A stretch of 64,000 bases of DNA from contig NZ_VMRJ01000001.1 of the NCBI RefSeq assembly GCF_007713685.1, positions 414,030 through 478,029 of the forward strand, read 5' to 3'. This document shows positions 43,409 through 53,345 of the stretch, in pieces (within the stretch, counting starts at the first letter, position 1; every line of letters starts with the position of its first letter). This DNA comes from Hymenobacter setariae (GTDB taxonomy: Bacteria; Bacteroidota; Bacteroidia; Cytophagales; Hymenobacteraceae). Position numbers and translations under genes: made by a program. The notes beneath the pieces are model-generated. The model worked only from the letters and a program-made list of their open reading frames with translations, did no database searches and had not been told where the DNA came from.

Positions 43409-46390
43409 CTACTTGGGCAGCGTGTTCAGCAGCTGCTCTAGCTGGTACTCGTCGGGAATGAGCACATCGCGCTGCTTCGAGCCTTGGAAGGGGCCCACGA
43501 TGCCGGCGCGTTCCAGCTGGTCGACGATGCGGCCCGAGCGGTTGTAACCCAGCTTGAGCTTGCGCTGAATGAGCGAGGTAGAGCCCTGCTGGTGCAGCAC
43601 AATGCAGCGGGCCGCTTCCTCAAACATCGAGTCGCGCTCGCTCAAATCGAGGTCGCCAGCATCGCCATCGCTGTCGCCATCGGCACCAGCTACTTCGGGC
43701 AGCAGGTAGGCATCGGGGTAGCCCTGCTGCTCGCCGATGTAGTCGCACACGCGGTCTACCTCGGGCGTGTCGATGAAAGCGCACTGCACCCGAATGAGGT
43801 CCGAGCCGGCCGAGAACAGCATGTCGCCCTGGCCGATGAGCTGGTCGGCTCCGCCAGTGTCGAGGATAGTGCGTGAGTCGATTTTGCTGGTCACCTTAAA
43901 GGAAATCCGGCAGGGGAAGTTGGCCTTGATGATGCCCGTAATCACGTTTACGCTGGGGCGCTGAGTAGCCACGATGAGGTGAATACCAATGGCGCGGGCC
44001 AGCTGCGCAAGGCGCGCAATGGGCGTTTCGACCTCTTTGCCGGCCGTCATCATGAGGTCTGCCAGCTCGTCGATTACCAGCACGATAAACGGCAAGAAGC
44101 GGTGGCCTTTCTTGGGATTCAGGCGGCGCTCAACGAACTTGAGGTTGTACTCCTTGAGGTTGCGGCAGCCAGCTTCTTTCAGCAGGTCGTAGCGGCGGTC
44201 CATCTCCATGCACAGCGAGTTCAGGGTATTCACTACCTTCTTGGTGTCGGTAATGATAGCCTCCTCGGTGTCGGGCAGTTTGGCTAGGAAGTGGCGCTCA
44301 ATCTTATTAAAGATGCTGAGTTCTACCTTCTTCGGGTCAACCAGCACAAACTTGAGTTGCGCGGGGTGGCGCTTGTAGAGCAGCGAGGCTAGAATTACGT
44401 TCAAGCCCACCGACTTACCCTGGCCGGTAGCACCCGCCATCAGCAAGTGAGGCATCTTGGCCAAGTCGGCCACGAACACTTCGTTGGTAATGGTGCGGCC
44501 GAAAGCCACTGGCAGGTCCATTTCGGAGCGGGCAAACTTCTCGGAGCCCAGCACCGAGCGGATGCTCACCATCTCTTTTTTGGTGTTTGGCACCTCAATA
44601 CCGATGGTGCCTTTGCCCGGAATTGGGGCGATGATACGGATACCTAGGGCGGCCAGGCTCAGGGCAATATCATCTTCCAGACTCTTGATTTTGGAGATGC
44701 GAATACCGGCCTCGGGTACAATCTCGTAGAGCGTAACCGTGGGCCCGATGGTGGCCTTGATGCTGGCAATGGCGATGCTGTAGTGCCCTAAGGTCTCAAC
44801 AATGCGGTCCTTATTGGCTTCCAGTTCTTCCTTAGTTACCTGAGCTTTGGCCACGCCATAGTCGTTGAGCAGCTCTAGGGTCGGGAACTGGTAGCGCGAG
44901 AGGTCGAGCGTAGGGTCATAGTTGACGTCGGGCATGGCGTCGGCGTCTTCCTGCTCATCGGCCACGGCCGCGATGTCGGCCCCAGCATTGGGGTCAAGGT
45001 CGTCGCGGCTGGGCACGGTTATTTCCAAGTTGGTACTTGGCACCTGGTGCTTGAGGCTAGGCATGGGCAGCGGCGCGTTGGCATCAGCCAGGTCGGCCAG
45101 CGAGAGTGGCGTCGGGATGCTAGGCGCTAGCGGCGCTATTACCTCGGGCTCAGCTTCGGGCAGCTCGAAGGAGAAAGCCGGCCCAGCGGCAGCCGCTGGC
45201 GCAACGGCCGGCACGCTAAGAGGTGTGGTAGCCAGCGCAATGGGAGCTCCTACCCCACTTACCAGGGGTAGCTCAGCACTGGGCTCGTCGGCTGGGTCAC
45301 CAGCTATTTCCAGGCTGGGACCCGCCAATGGCACGGGGGCTTTGAGCGGACTGGGGCGGGGCGCAGGTTCATACTCTGGCTCACGAGTGGGCAGGGGCTC
45401 GTCTTCGTCCTCCTCTTCCAGCACTGCTACTTGGCGCGTGGGAGCTGCTGGGGCGGGGCGGGGCGCAGCTTTGGCGGCGGGCGTAGCGGTGGCAGCGGGT
45501 GTTGGCGCCAATTCCTCCTCTAGCTCCGCGTCTTCCTCGTCGTCTTTGCCGCCTAGGTTGAGGTCTAGGCTGGTGATGTTGAAGAAGTACACCACGAACG
45601 CTAGCAGCCCGAAGGCCAGCAATAGCACCGTGCCCCAGCCGATGAGCGACTGCAACCAGAAAGCCATTTCGTAGCCCGCGCCGCCGCTGAGCCAGTCGAA
45701 GCGATGCGCCTCCAGCGGGTCGGTGCCAGGCTGCTCCATCTGCACTACCACGTAGCCCAGCAAGGCGCTGGTCCACAACATCGTAAACAGGCCCAGCGCC
45801 AGCACGTAGCTCACCGAGCCTCTGGCCCGCCGAAACACAATTTTGTAGCCTAGGAAGAATACTATCGGAATGAGAGCGTAGGCCGACAGCCCGAAGCCCC
45901 GGTAGATGAGCTTCTCGGAGAGCCAAGCCCCGAGCAGGCCCAGCCAGTTGCCCGATTCCTGCCCGGCTTCCTTCACCGGAATGGTACCTAGAGCGGCCAC
46001 GACGCTTTGGTCGGCGCGCCCGCTGAACAGGAACGAGGTAAACGCGATGGTGAGATACAGCGAGCTTAGCAGCAAGCCGAAGCCCACCATAAGGTGAAAG
46101 CGCCGGTCGCGGAGCAGCGCGAGCACGTTGCCTAGGCCAGGGCGTGGGCCCGTGCGGGTAGGCTTGGGGGCCGCGGCAGGGCGGGCAGCCCCACCGCCCG
46201 CGGCGCGGGCGCGGGGCGCAGCGGCAGCAGGCCGAGCGGGGCCAGCCGCTGCCGCAGGCGGAGCGCCGGCAGCCGGGCGCGGGGTATTGCCGCGCGGGCG
46301 CGCGGCCCCGTTTTCGGGGGGGGCGGCGGGGGCCGGGCGGTTGGAGGCCGCCGGGCCAGTTGTCGGATTTTTGTAGTTGTTCGAAGCCAT
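43409..46390 (-). CDS. ftsK: DNA translocase FtsK/SpoIIIE
   Basis: A 993-residue septal DNA pump for chromosome dimer resolution and segregation. Residues 1-75 are Pro/Ala-rich; four membrane helices follow (HLMVGFGLLLSSLYLTIAFT, then VYFFNITSLDL). A long Pro/Ala/Glu-rich linker of about 250 residues leads to the motor domain with Walker A AGATGQGKSVGLNVILASLL near residue 660 and Walker B VLVIDELADLMMTAGKEVET. The C-terminal 70 residues form the gamma winged helix that reads KOPS-like sites (STSLIQRKLKLGYNRSGRI). The ATG at 46390 is preferred. xerD lies 2.5 kb away. Confidence 0.96.
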   Translation of the reverse strand: MASNNYKNPTTGPAASNRPAPAAPPENGAARPRGNTPRPAAGAPPAAAAGPARPAAAAPRARAAGGGAARPAAAPKPTRTGPRPGLGNVLALLRDRRFHLMVGFGLLLSSLYLTIAFTSFLFSGRADQSVVAALGTIPVKEAGQESGNWLGLLGAWLSEKLIYRGFGLSAYALIPIVFFLGYKIVFRRARGSVSYVLALGLFTMLWTSALLGYVVVQMEQPGTDPLEAHRFDWLSGGAGYEMAFWLQSLIGWGTVLLLAFGLLAFVVYFFNITSLDLNLGGKDDEEDAELEEELAPTPAATATPAAKAAPRPAPAAPTRQVAVLEEEDEDEPLPTREPEYEPAPRPSPLKAPVPLAGPSLEIAGDPADEPSAELPLVSGVGAPIALATTPLSVPAVAPAAAAGPAFSFELPEAEPEVIAPLAPSIPTPLSLADLADANAPLPMPSLKHQVPSTNLEITVPSRDDLDPNAGADIAAVADEQEDADAMPDVNYDPTLDLSRYQFPTLELLNDYGVAKAQVTKEELEANKDRIVETLGHYSIAIASIKATIGPTVTLYEIVPEAGIRISKIKSLEDDIALSLAALGIRIIAPIPGKGTIGIEVPNTKKEMVSIRSVLGSEKFARSEMDLPVAFGRTITNEVFVADLAKMPHLLMAGATGQGKSVGLNVILASLLYKRHPAQLKFVLVDPKKVELSIFNKIERHFLAKLPDTEEAIITDTKKVVNTLNSLCMEMDRRYDLLKEAGCRNLKEYNLKFVERRLNPKKGHRFLPFIVLVIDELADLMMTAGKEVETPIARLAQLARAIGIHLIVATQRPSVNVITGIIKANFPCRISFKVTSKIDSRTILDTGGADQLIGQGDMLFSAGSDLIRVQCAFIDTPEVDRVCDYIGEQQGYPDAYLLPEVAGADGDSDGDAGDLDLSERDSMFEEAARCIVLHQQGSTSLIQRKLKLGYNRSGRIVDQLERAGIVGPFQGSKQRDVLIPDEYQLEQLLNTLPK

Positions 46391-46411
46391 GCGCGGAGCA
46401 AGCGGAAAAGT

Positions 46412-46419
46412 CAAATCTA
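46412..46419 (-). promoter_or_regulatory. TAnnTTTG -7 box for ftsK
   Basis: Minus-strand TAGATTTG, 21 bases before the ftsK start codon. Confidence 0.5.
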
Positions 46420-46454
46420 CGCTATAGGGCGCGGTTTTGAAGCAACCCGTAGCT

Positions 46455-46462
46455 TAGCTTTG
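46455..46462 (+). promoter_or_regulatory. TAnnTTTG -7 box for the gene at 46543
   Basis: Plus-strand TAGCTTTG, 80 bases upstream of the start codon and divergent from the ftsK box. Confidence 0.45.
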
Positions 46463-46542
46463 GCGTCAACAGGCGTAATTATCTAACTTTTATCTGCTCT
46501 ACTGTTTACTATTCATTATCCTTCCGCTCCTGCACTTTTCCA

Positions 46543-47007
46543 ATGCTTACTTATAGTTTTACGCACCCAGATGGCCGCGAATATTGCCGCGCCGAGTACA
46601 ACGAAACCGACCACTGGCTACAAGCCACTTGGAAGGGCGTAGTGACCACGCCCGACGGCCAGCACGGGGCCGCCGCCATGGTGCAGCAGCTCCATTTGTC
46701 GCAAGTGCCCTACCTGCTCAATGACAATAGCCAGGTGCTAGGGCCGTGGTTCGACTCGGTCGATTGGCTCCAGCGCATCTGGGCGCCTCAGACTGAGCGG
46801 CTGGGGTTGCGCTACGTGGCGCACGTGCTGCAGCCGCACACCGAAGACGACCTAGGGCTGCTGCTCCAGCACAACCCATTTGCGGGCAAGTTTGAGTTAC
46901 AATTCTTCTCGACTCTGGCTGATGCCGCCATGTGGCTGCGCGACTGCCAGCGACTCGATGCCCAGCGCGGCTTGCAAGCGCCCCCGCCTCGTGCGACTAC
47001 GGCGTAG
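46543..47007 (+). CDS. Hypothetical protein, STAS/SpoIIAA-like size
   Basis: An unrecognised 154-residue soluble protein, rich in Trp and His. It starts with a beta-strand pair (MLTYSFTHPDGREYCRAEYN, then DHWLQATWKGVVTTPDGQHG). A helix-strand pattern follows (VPYLLNDNSQVLGPWFDSVD, then FELQFFSTLADAAMWLRDCQ) that recalls the SpoIIAA/STAS-like fold seen in many uncharacterised proteins of this group. No catalytic motif is visible. Divergent from ftsK and convergent with the next gene. Confidence 0.68.
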   Translation: MLTYSFTHPDGREYCRAEYNETDHWLQATWKGVVTTPDGQHGAAAMVQQLHLSQVPYLLNDNSQVLGPWFDSVDWLQRIWAPQTERLGLRYVAHVLQPHTEDDLGLLLQHNPFAGKFELQFFSTLADAAMWLRDCQRLDAQRGLQAPPPRATTA

Positions 47008-47049
47008 GTGTTTTTAGCACAACACAAACGTTTGATTCGTCTTGGCACC

Positions 47050-47074
47050 CTAGGGGAGAGCGCTCCTCCCCTAG
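47050..47074. terminator. Short hairpin between convergent genes
   Basis: Nine-base perfect arms (CTAGGGGAG and complement) around a 7-base loop. The right arm contains the stop codon of the minus-strand membrane protein gene. The left arm holds a CCTAGG-type site. No clear T run. Confidence 0.45.
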
Positions 47075-48807
47075 TGGCTGCTTGTGGCAGGCGGTAGCAC
47101 TTCGTAGAGGTGTAACCGCCAGAAAGCGCCCGAGTCGTCGAACACGCCCAGCGGACGCAGCCCGCTTTCGGCAGGCCGGGCCAGGCGCACTGCCGACAGC
47201 ACGTAGCGCCCACCCAGCCGCCGGAAAGCAGCCGCGTCGAAAGCCCAGTGCTGTACGGTACGCACCGGCCGCTTACCCACCAGAAAATCGCGCCCAAGCT
47301 CAGCCGAGAATAAGTAGCAGCGATTGCCCCAGGCATCGAAGTACGTAGCCAGCTCGGGGCTTTTGGCGAGCTCGCCAGCAATGAGTGGCCGGAAGGCGTG
47401 CTTGTAAGCTAAGGGGTACAGCGTCTGGTACGAGTCGAGGGTATAAAACCCGTTGAACTGCGCCACTGCCGGCGGCAGGCCTAGGCAGGCCACGCGGTAG
47501 GCGGGCGGCAACTGGCCCGTGCGGGCTTGAATAAACGCCCGCGCCTGCCCCAGCAGCCCGGGCGCCACGTAGGCGGCATAGCCCGGCGCATCAGGCTTAG
47601 GCCTGCCTGCCAGGGAACGCACGTTGTTAGTGAACTCTGGGTTGGCGGCTAGCGCAAAAGGCACTTGCAGCGCCACCAGGGCAAAAGCTAGTCGCCTAGA
47701 TGGCAGTTGGCGCAGCACGAGCACTAATACCAGTACCCAGGGCAGTGCCAGCAAAAAATAAAACCGCCCCAGCGAAAAGGCGTGTAGCAACGGAAGCCGC
47801 CCTTGCAATGCGGCCGACACCTGCGGCAGTAGGCCCGCTAGCAAGCTCAGCCCCGTAATGACTGCCAGCAGCCCTGCCACCTGGCGGCCCAGCCGCCCGC
47901 GCTGCGCGCCTCCCAGGCGACCCAGCCCCACAACCACGGCCAATAAAATACCGCCTTTGAAGAATGGGCTGGCATGGTAGTGCCCCAGCCAGAACAGCTG
48001 CGTGGCCTCGCGCAGCCCGCGGCCTAGGCCGGGCCGGGCCAAGCGCGCCAAGTCAAACTCTTCGCGGTGCGCTATAAAATCTTTGGCCACCAGCAGGCTG
48101 TAGAATAGCTGCCACTCAACCAGCACGTAGCTGGCCAGCAGCAAGGCCAGCCCGGCCAGCCCGGCCAGCCCGCGCCCAGTGGCGGGCCACGCCGCCCGAC
48201 CGCGCCGCCCTAGGTCGAGCAGCAGGCCCAGCCCCCACCCCACCGCCACAAACGGCCCCACCAACACAAACGACGACCACCACGGCAGCGCCGCGCACAC
48301 CAACCACGCCCCCCAACGGGCACGCCCGGCGCGCAAGTCTAGCGCGGCCCGCAGCAGCGCCGGCTGGCCCAGCACGCTCAGCCCAAAGATGCTATAGGCT
48401 GGCAGCGCCGCCCACAGCAGCGCCACAGCCGCTGCCAGGCCGCGCTGCTCGGGCTGGGCCAAGCCGTAGCGGCGCAGCAGCCAGTACATGCTCAGCAGCC
48501 CGACCACACGCACCAGCGCCTCGTGCAGCAGGTAAGCCGCCAGTGGCGCGGTGGGCAGCAGGTGAAAAATAAAAATCGTGACGCTTAGCCCCGAGCGCAG
48601 CGCGGCCCGCGGCAGCCCATCCATTATAGGCTGCACCACTGCGCCGGGGCCGTGGGCCAGGGCCAAGTGGAGCTTGGCCAGCAGGTGCGCCCACACTACC
48701 TCGGCCTCCAGGTTATCGTGCAGCAGGATGAATGTGCGGGGCCCTAGGGCCACCAGCGGCAGCAGAAAAAGTAGAAGCCCCAGCAGGGCGCGGTAGATAG
48801 GCTTCAA
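47071..48807 (-). CDS. Large polytopic membrane protein (GT-C/YfhO-like)
   Basis: A 578-residue integral membrane protein with about twelve hydrophobic helices, starting MKPIYRALLGLLLFLLPLVA. A polar loop after the first helix (ILLHDNLEAEVVWAHLLAKL) carries an acidic Asp-Glu-Glu pattern reminiscent of GT-C glycosyltransferases. The C-terminal 130 residues form a soluble region (YLFSAELGRDFLVGKRPVRT). It resembles DUF6044/YfhO-type proteins, but that is a loose match. A lipid-linked sugar transfer role is conceivable. Confidence 0.65.
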   Translation of the reverse strand: MKPIYRALLGLLLFLLPLVALGPRTFILLHDNLEAEVVWAHLLAKLHLALAHGPGAVVQPIMDGLPRAALRSGLSVTIFIFHLLPTAPLAAYLLHEALVRVVGLLSMYWLLRRYGLAQPEQRGLAAAVALLWAALPAYSIFGLSVLGQPALLRAALDLRAGRARWGAWLVCAALPWWSSFVLVGPFVAVGWGLGLLLDLGRRGRAAWPATGRGLAGLAGLALLLASYVLVEWQLFYSLLVAKDFIAHREEFDLARLARPGLGRGLREATQLFWLGHYHASPFFKGGILLAVVVGLGRLGGAQRGRLGRQVAGLLAVITGLSLLAGLLPQVSAALQGRLPLLHAFSLGRFYFLLALPWVLVLVLVLRQLPSRRLAFALVALQVPFALAANPEFTNNVRSLAGRPKPDAPGYAAYVAPGLLGQARAFIQARTGQLPPAYRVACLGLPPAVAQFNGFYTLDSYQTLYPLAYKHAFRPLIAGELAKSPELATYFDAWGNRCYLFSAELGRDFLVGKRPVRTVQHWAFDAAAFRRLGGRYVLSAVRLARPAESGLRPLGVFDDSGAFWRLHLYEVLPPATSSH

Positions 48808-48898
48808 TTAGTAGTGGTGAGTAGTGATAGTGCGAAGTAGCGGGTGCCTGCCCTTGCGAGCAAAGCAAGCGCAGTAGTAGGTTAACTCGCCTGCCTGG

Positions 48899-49798
48899 CT
48901 AACTACGCGGGTGAAACTCCGTAATCACCTGCCGCAGGTAGTCGCGGTCAAGGTGGGTATAAATTTCAGTGGTAGTGATGGAGACGTGGCCCAGCATTTC
49001 CTGCACCGCCCGTAGGTCAGCCCCACCTTCGAGCAGGTGCGTGGCGAAGGAGTGGCGCAAGGTGTGCGGGCTGATAGTTTGCCGCAGGCCGGCCAGCTCA
49101 GCCAGCTTCTTGATGGTCGTGAAGACCGTGATGCGCGAAAGCTGCCGCCCGCGGTGGCTCAAAAACACGATGTCTTCGTAGCCTGGCTGCACATTCAAAT
49201 GCTGGCGCACACCGCCTAGGTAGAAGTGCAGGTGCTTCACGGCCTCACGCCCAATAGGCACCAGCCGCTCCTTGTTGCCCTTGCCCAGCACCCGCATAAA
49301 GCCCTGCTCGAAGTAGAGATTCGAAAGCTTTAAATCGCAGAGCTCGCTCACGCGTAGGCCCGATGAGTACAGCACCTCCAGCAGAGCGCGGCTGCGCAGG
49401 CCCTCGCTGGTGCTGAGGTCGATGGCCCCGAGCAGCCGTTCAATGTCGGGGTACGATAGGGTGTCGGGCAGGTGGCGGCCGGGCTTCGGCGATTCGAGCG
49501 TATCGGTGGGGTCAATTTTGAGTATGTCCTCCATGATGAGAAATTCATAGAAAGCCTTGAGGCCCGAGAGGGTGCGCGCCTGCGAAGTGCTCGACAGCCC
49601 TAGGTCGGTGAGAGTAGCTAGAAAATCGCGGAGCAGGCGCGTGGTTACCTGCAAGGGGTTGGCCTTGAGGTTTTCGAACTCCAGCCACTGGTGCAGCTTG
49701 CGCACGTCGCGCACGTAGGCTTCGACCGAATTGGGCGAGAGCGACTTTTCCAGGCGCAGGTAGCCGTCGAACTGCTTGATAGCTTGGGGCCAGGTCAC
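48899..49798 (-). CDS. xerD: Site-specific tyrosine recombinase XerD
   Basis: Resolves chromosome dimers at dif, activated by FtsK. The 299-residue length is normal. An N-terminal core-binding domain ([20 protein letters not shown]) precedes the catalytic domain with the active-site residues: Arg in [20 protein letters not shown] near residue 150, Lys in [12 protein letters not shown], HxxR in [17 protein letters not shown] near residue 245, His in [15 protein letters not shown] and the Tyr nucleophile there. No dif site was identified. It faces away from the GH95 gene; ftsK is 2.5 kb upstream of its start. Confidence 0.94.
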   Translation of the reverse strand: MTWPQAIKQFDGYLRLEKSLSPNSVEAYVRDVRKLHQWLEFENLKANPLQVTTRLLRDFLATLTDLGLSSTSQARTLSGLKAFYEFLIMEDILKIDPTDTLESPKPGRHLPDTLSYPDIERLLGAIDLSTSEGLRSRALLEVLYSSGLRVSELCDLKLSNLYFEQGFMRVLGKGNKERLVPIGREAVKHLHFYLGGVRQHLNVQPGYEDIVFLSHRGRQLSRITVFTTIKKLAELAGLRQTISPHTLRHSFATHLLEGGADLRAVQEMLGHVSITTTEIYTHLDRDYLRQVITEFHPRS

Positions 49799-49953
49799 TT
49801 TGGTACGGGGTGAGTTACTTGCGGCGTGAGAACGAGCCGCGCCGCAAAAGTCGGGCAGATTCGCCTCACCGCCGAGGTAGGCCGGTTCTGCGCGGTCACT
49901 GGCACGCCCGGCGCGCTTTCGCTACGCTCATTTTACCCATCCAAACTGCCTTC

Positions 49954-52524
49954 ATGCTGTTTCTTTCAAAAGTGCCACCTAGGGGCCGCGGGCTAGCAGC
50001 GCTGCTGGGCCTATTCGCCGTAGTCGCCCAGGCGCAAACGCCACCAGTCCAACCAGCCAATAAGCTTTGGTATGCACAGCCCGCCCAGCAGTGGGTCGAG
50101 GCCCTGCCCGTGGGCAATGGGCGCCTTGGGGCAATGACCTTCGGCGGCGCCGAACACGAACTGCTGCAGCTCAACGAGAGCACCCTGTGGAGCGGCGGCC
50201 CGGTGAAAACCGGCATCAACCCTGGCTCGGCGGCGGTGCTGCCGCAGGTGCGCCAGGCGCTACTGCAAGACCAAGACTACGGCCGGGCCGACCGCCTAAC
50301 CCACCAGATGCAGGGCTTCTACTCACAGTCATATCTGCCGCTCGGCGATGTGCACCTGCGCCAGGACCTAGGTGGCCAAACGCCCACTGACTACTACCGT
50401 GACCTCGACCTAGCTACCGCCACGGCCACCACGCGCTTCACGGCTGGGGGCGTGCGCTACGAGCGCACGCTTTTTGCCTCGGCCCCGGACAAGGTGCTGG
50501 TGCTGCGCTTAACCAGCAGCCAGCCCGGCAAGCTCAACCTAGATATCTCGGCCCGCTCGCTGCTGCGCTACCAGGCCACTACCACCCCGCAGGGCGAGCT
50601 GCTGGTGCGCGGCAAGGCCCCGGCCCGCGTGGACCCCAACTATTACAACAAGCCCGGCCGCCAGCCCATTGTGCAGGCCGACACCGCCGGCTGCAACGGC
50701 ATGCGCTTTGAGTACCGCCTGCGGGCCGCTACTAAGCAAGGCAAAGTGCAAGCCGACACCGCCGGCCTGCATGTGCGCGGCGCCACGGAGGTAGTGCTTT
50801 TCATCGCGGCTGCTACTTCCTTTAATGGCTTCGATAAGTGCCCCGATAGCCAGGGCCTGAACGAAGACGCGCTGGCCGCTGCCGCCCTACGCGCTGCCAG
50901 TGGCCGCAGCTATGCAACGCTGCTGCGCCGCCACCTCGCCGACTACCAACCCTTGTTCAACCGGGCTACCCTCACGCTGGCCGCACCCTCGGCGGGCACC
51001 GGTGGCCCCGCCTTGCCCACTAATGAGCGCCTGCGTGCCTACACGGGCGGCGCTTCCGATGTGGGGCTCGAGGCGCTGTACTTCCAGTTTGGGCGCTATT
51101 TGCTGATTTCGTCGTCGCGCCCCGGCGGGCCGCCTGCCAACCTGCAAGGCATCTGGAACAAGGAACTTCGGGCGCCCTGGAGCTCCAACTACACCATCAA
51201 CATCAACACCCAGATGAACTACTGGCCCGCCGAGGCCACCGGCCTCAGCGAGCTGCACCAGCCGCTGCTCGACTGGCTGCCCGGCCTGGCCCGCACTGGC
51301 CGCGCCACGGCCCGCGAGTTTTATGGCACGCGCGGCTGGGTGACGCACCACAACTCCGATATCTGGGCCATGTCGTACCCGGTGGGCAACCGCGGCGACG
51401 GCGACCCCGTGTGGGCCAACTGGTACATGGGCGGCAACTGGCTGTGCCGCCACCTCTGGGAGCACTATCTATACACCGGCGACCAAGCGTTTTTGCGCCG
51501 GGCATATCCGCTCATGAAATCGGCGGCCCAGTTTTCGCTCGATTGGCTGGTGGATGATGGCAAAGGCCACTTGGTAACGGCCCCTTCGACTACGCCCGAA
51601 AACAAGTTTAAGGACGCCAACGGCCGCGAGCAGAGCGTATCGGTAGGCACTACCATGGACTTGTCCATCATCCGCGACCTGTTTGCCAGCGTGCGGCAGG
51701 CCTCGGCGACCCTAGGCGTAGATGCGCCGCTGCGCGACAGCCTGCAAGCGGCCACGGCCCGCCTATTGCCACTGCAAGTAGGCAGCCAGGGGCAGCTCTT
51801 AGAGTGGTCGCAGGAGTTCACCGAAACTGACCCTAGACACCGCCACGCCTCGCACCTCTACGGCCTGTACCCCGGCTGGGAAATCACGCCCCACACCAGC
51901 CCCACTCTGCTGGCCGCCGCCCGCAAGAGCCTGGAAATAAGAGGTGATGAGGGCACTGGCTGGAGCAAGGGCTGGAAAATAAACTGGTGGGCCCGCCTGC
52001 TCGATGGCGACCACGCCCACCGCCTGGTGCGCCAGCTGCTCACTTATGTGCCCCCGCAGGGCGGCCGGGCCGGCGGCACCTACCCCAACCTCTTCGATGC
52101 CCACCCGCCCTTCCAGATTGACGGCAACTTTGCGGGTACGGCCGGCATGGCCGAAATGCTGCTGCAAAGCCACGACGGCGCCCTGCACCTGCTGCCCGCC
52201 CTGCCCAGCGCCTGGCCCAGCGGCACGGCCACTGGCCTGCGCGCGCGCGGCGGCTTCGAGGTAGTGGCACTGCGCTGGGAGCAAGGCCGCCTCGCCGGCC
52301 TTACGGTGCGCTCGGCCCTAGGTGGCAACCTGCGGCTGCGGCTACCGGCTGGTCTCAAGCCCGCTGGCGGCCCCTCCCTCACCCCCGCCAGCGGCCGTAA
52401 TACAAATTCTTTTTACCAGCAAGGCGAGTATTTTGGGGCTCAGGCTAGCGCTGAAGCACCAGCCGCAACAGCCGACTACGACCTAGCCACCAAACCAGGT
52501 CAGACGTACACCTGGCGGTGGTAG
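49954..52524 (+). CDS. Glycoside hydrolase family 95 (alpha-L-fucosidase type)
   Basis: An 856-residue secreted enzyme that probably releases L-fucose (or L-galactose) from glycans. A signal-like leader [12 protein letters not shown] supports the start at 49954; the longer frame is rejected. Family hallmarks are [20 protein letters not shown] near residue 35, [20 protein letters not shown] near residue 420 (catalytic Asn), [20 protein letters not shown] near residue 615 (general-acid Glu) and [19 protein letters not shown] near residue 715 (Asp). The C-terminal 120 residues form a beta-sandwich. It sits alone, with no polysaccharide-utilisation SusC/D pair nearby. Confidence 0.9.
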   Translation: MLFLSKVPPRGRGLAALLGLFAVVAQAQTPPVQPANKLWYAQPAQQWVEALPVGNGRLGAMTFGGAEHELLQLNESTLWSGGPVKTGINPGSAAVLPQVRQALLQDQDYGRADRLTHQMQGFYSQSYLPLGDVHLRQDLGGQTPTDYYRDLDLATATATTRFTAGGVRYERTLFASAPDKVLVLRLTSSQPGKLNLDISARSLLRYQATTTPQGELLVRGKAPARVDPNYYNKPGRQPIVQADTAGCNGMRFEYRLRAATKQGKVQADTAGLHVRGATEVVLFIAAATSFNGFDKCPDSQGLNEDALAAAALRAASGRSYATLLRRHLADYQPLFNRATLTLAAPSAGTGGPALPTNERLRAYTGGASDVGLEALYFQFGRYLLISSSRPGGPPANLQGIWNKELRAPWSSNYTININTQMNYWPAEATGLSELHQPLLDWLPGLARTGRATAREFYGTRGWVTHHNSDIWAMSYPVGNRGDGDPVWANWYMGGNWLCRHLWEHYLYTGDQAFLRRAYPLMKSAAQFSLDWLVDDGKGHLVTAPSTTPENKFKDANGREQSVSVGTTMDLSIIRDLFASVRQASATLGVDAPLRDSLQAATARLLPLQVGSQGQLLEWSQEFTETDPRHRHASHLYGLYPGWEITPHTSPTLLAAARKSLEIRGDEGTGWSKGWKINWWARLLDGDHAHRLVRQLLTYVPPQGGRAGGTYPNLFDAHPPFQIDGNFAGTAGMAEMLLQSHDGALHLLPALPSAWPSGTATGLRARGGFEVVALRWEQGRLAGLTVRSALGGNLRLRLPAGLKPAGGPSLTPASGRNTNSFYQQGEYFGAQASAEAPAATADYDLATKPGQTYTWRW

Positions 52525-52558
52525 TAGCTGGTAAGTCTAATTACTTAAACCGCTCATC

Positions 52559-52667
52559 CGTCAGGTCATGCAGCGCGCAGCGAAGCATCTCGCTTGGCGC
52601 AGTAATGCTCTAACGTTTGCTATCGTAAGCACGCGAAATGCTTCGCTGCGCGCTGCATGACCTGACG
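52559..52667. repeat. REP-like inverted repeat after the GH95 gene
   Basis: Thirty-five-base arms (52559-52593 and 52633-52667) with one mismatch; core GTCATGCAGCGCGCAGCGAA. It matches the half element at 9398. Confidence 0.9.
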
Positions 52668-52720
52668 TTTCTTTTAGCGAGACCTCTAAAAAATGGCTTC
52701 GCATTTAATTTTCCAGCCTC

Positions 52721-53203
52721 GTGAACATTCTCATTCTTAACGGCCCTAACCTCAACCTCCTAGGTCGCCGCGAACCGCACATTTATGGCCATCGCTCGTT
52801 CGACGACTATTTGCCCGAGCTGCAAGCTGACTTTCCCGACCTCACGCTCACTTCCTTCCAAAGCAACCACGAAGGCGTGCTGCTCGACCGCCTACACGCT
52901 GCCGCGGGCTGGGGCGAAACCGGCGCCGAAAGCGCCAGCCAAGCTGTGGTACTCAATGCGGGTGGTTTCACCCACACCAGCGTAGCCCTCGGTGATGCCG
53001 TGGCCGCCGTGGCCGGCGCCGGCCTGCCCGTGATAGAGGTGCACCTAAGCAACCTAGCAGGGCGCGAAGACTTTCGGCACGTCAGCTACATCGGCAAGCA
53101 CTGCGTGGGCAGCATCGCGGGCTTTGGGCTCGAAAGCTACCGGCTGGCCCTGCACTATTTGCTGCGCCAGCGCCCTAGGCCGGTGGGCTTTGGCCGGCGG
53201 TAA
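52721..53203 (+). CDS. aroQ: 3-dehydroquinate dehydratase type II
   Basis: Removes water from 3-dehydroquinate in the shikimate pathway. The 160-residue protein carries the family motifs NGPNLNLLGRREPHIYG at the start (with catalytic Arg and Tyr), SNHEGVLLDRLHAA, VLNAGGFTHTSVALGDAVAA near residue 78 and VIEVHLSNLAGREDFRHVSY near residue 103 (catalytic His, Arg). Translation begins with GTG. It is slightly long because of an insert at WGETGAESASQ. In many Bacteroidota aroQ is beside xerD; here GH95 and a repeat intervene. Confidence 0.94.
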   Translation: MNILILNGPNLNLLGRREPHIYGHRSFDDYLPELQADFPDLTLTSFQSNHEGVLLDRLHAAAGWGETGAESASQAVVLNAGGFTHTSVALGDAVAAVAGAGLPVIEVHLSNLAGREDFRHVSYIGKHCVGSIAGFGLESYRLALHYLLRQRPRPVGFGRR

Positions 53204-53207
53204 GCGG

Positions 53208-53324
53208 CAGTAGCCCCGACTTTATAGCCCAAGCGCGCGCACCGCAAGCATCCACGTGAGCAAATATCTGCTAGCATAAGATACTCGCTACGCTCGCGCT
53301 CGGACTGCAAAGTCGGGGCTACTG
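53208..53324. repeat. Inverted repeat between aroQ and serC
   Basis: Sixteen-base exact arms (CAGTAGCCCCGACTTT and complement) 85 bases apart. A related sequence (GTAGCGCGGACTACAAAG) appears after trmN6 near 56465, suggesting a second dispersed family. It lies immediately before a promoter box for serC. Confidence 0.75.
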
Positions 53325-53329
53325 CTGAA

Positions 53330-53337
53330 TACCTTTG
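53330..53337 (+). promoter_or_regulatory. TAnnTTTG -7 box for serC, near-leaderless
   Basis: TACCTTTG followed by eight bases and the serC ATG, so transcription would start at or within a base or two of the start codon. Confidence 0.5.
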
Positions 53338-53345
53338 CCGCTACT

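Noticed and set aside
44922..45674. 250-codon open frame opposite the ftsK linker
   Set aside because: Ser/Gly/Ala-rich low-complexity translation of the complement of the Pro/Ala linker; no start context or family.
48840..48890. Another REP-like element upstream of the membrane-protein gene
   Set aside because: Only TTGCGAGCAAAGCAAGCG is left, too degraded to call as a family member with confidence.
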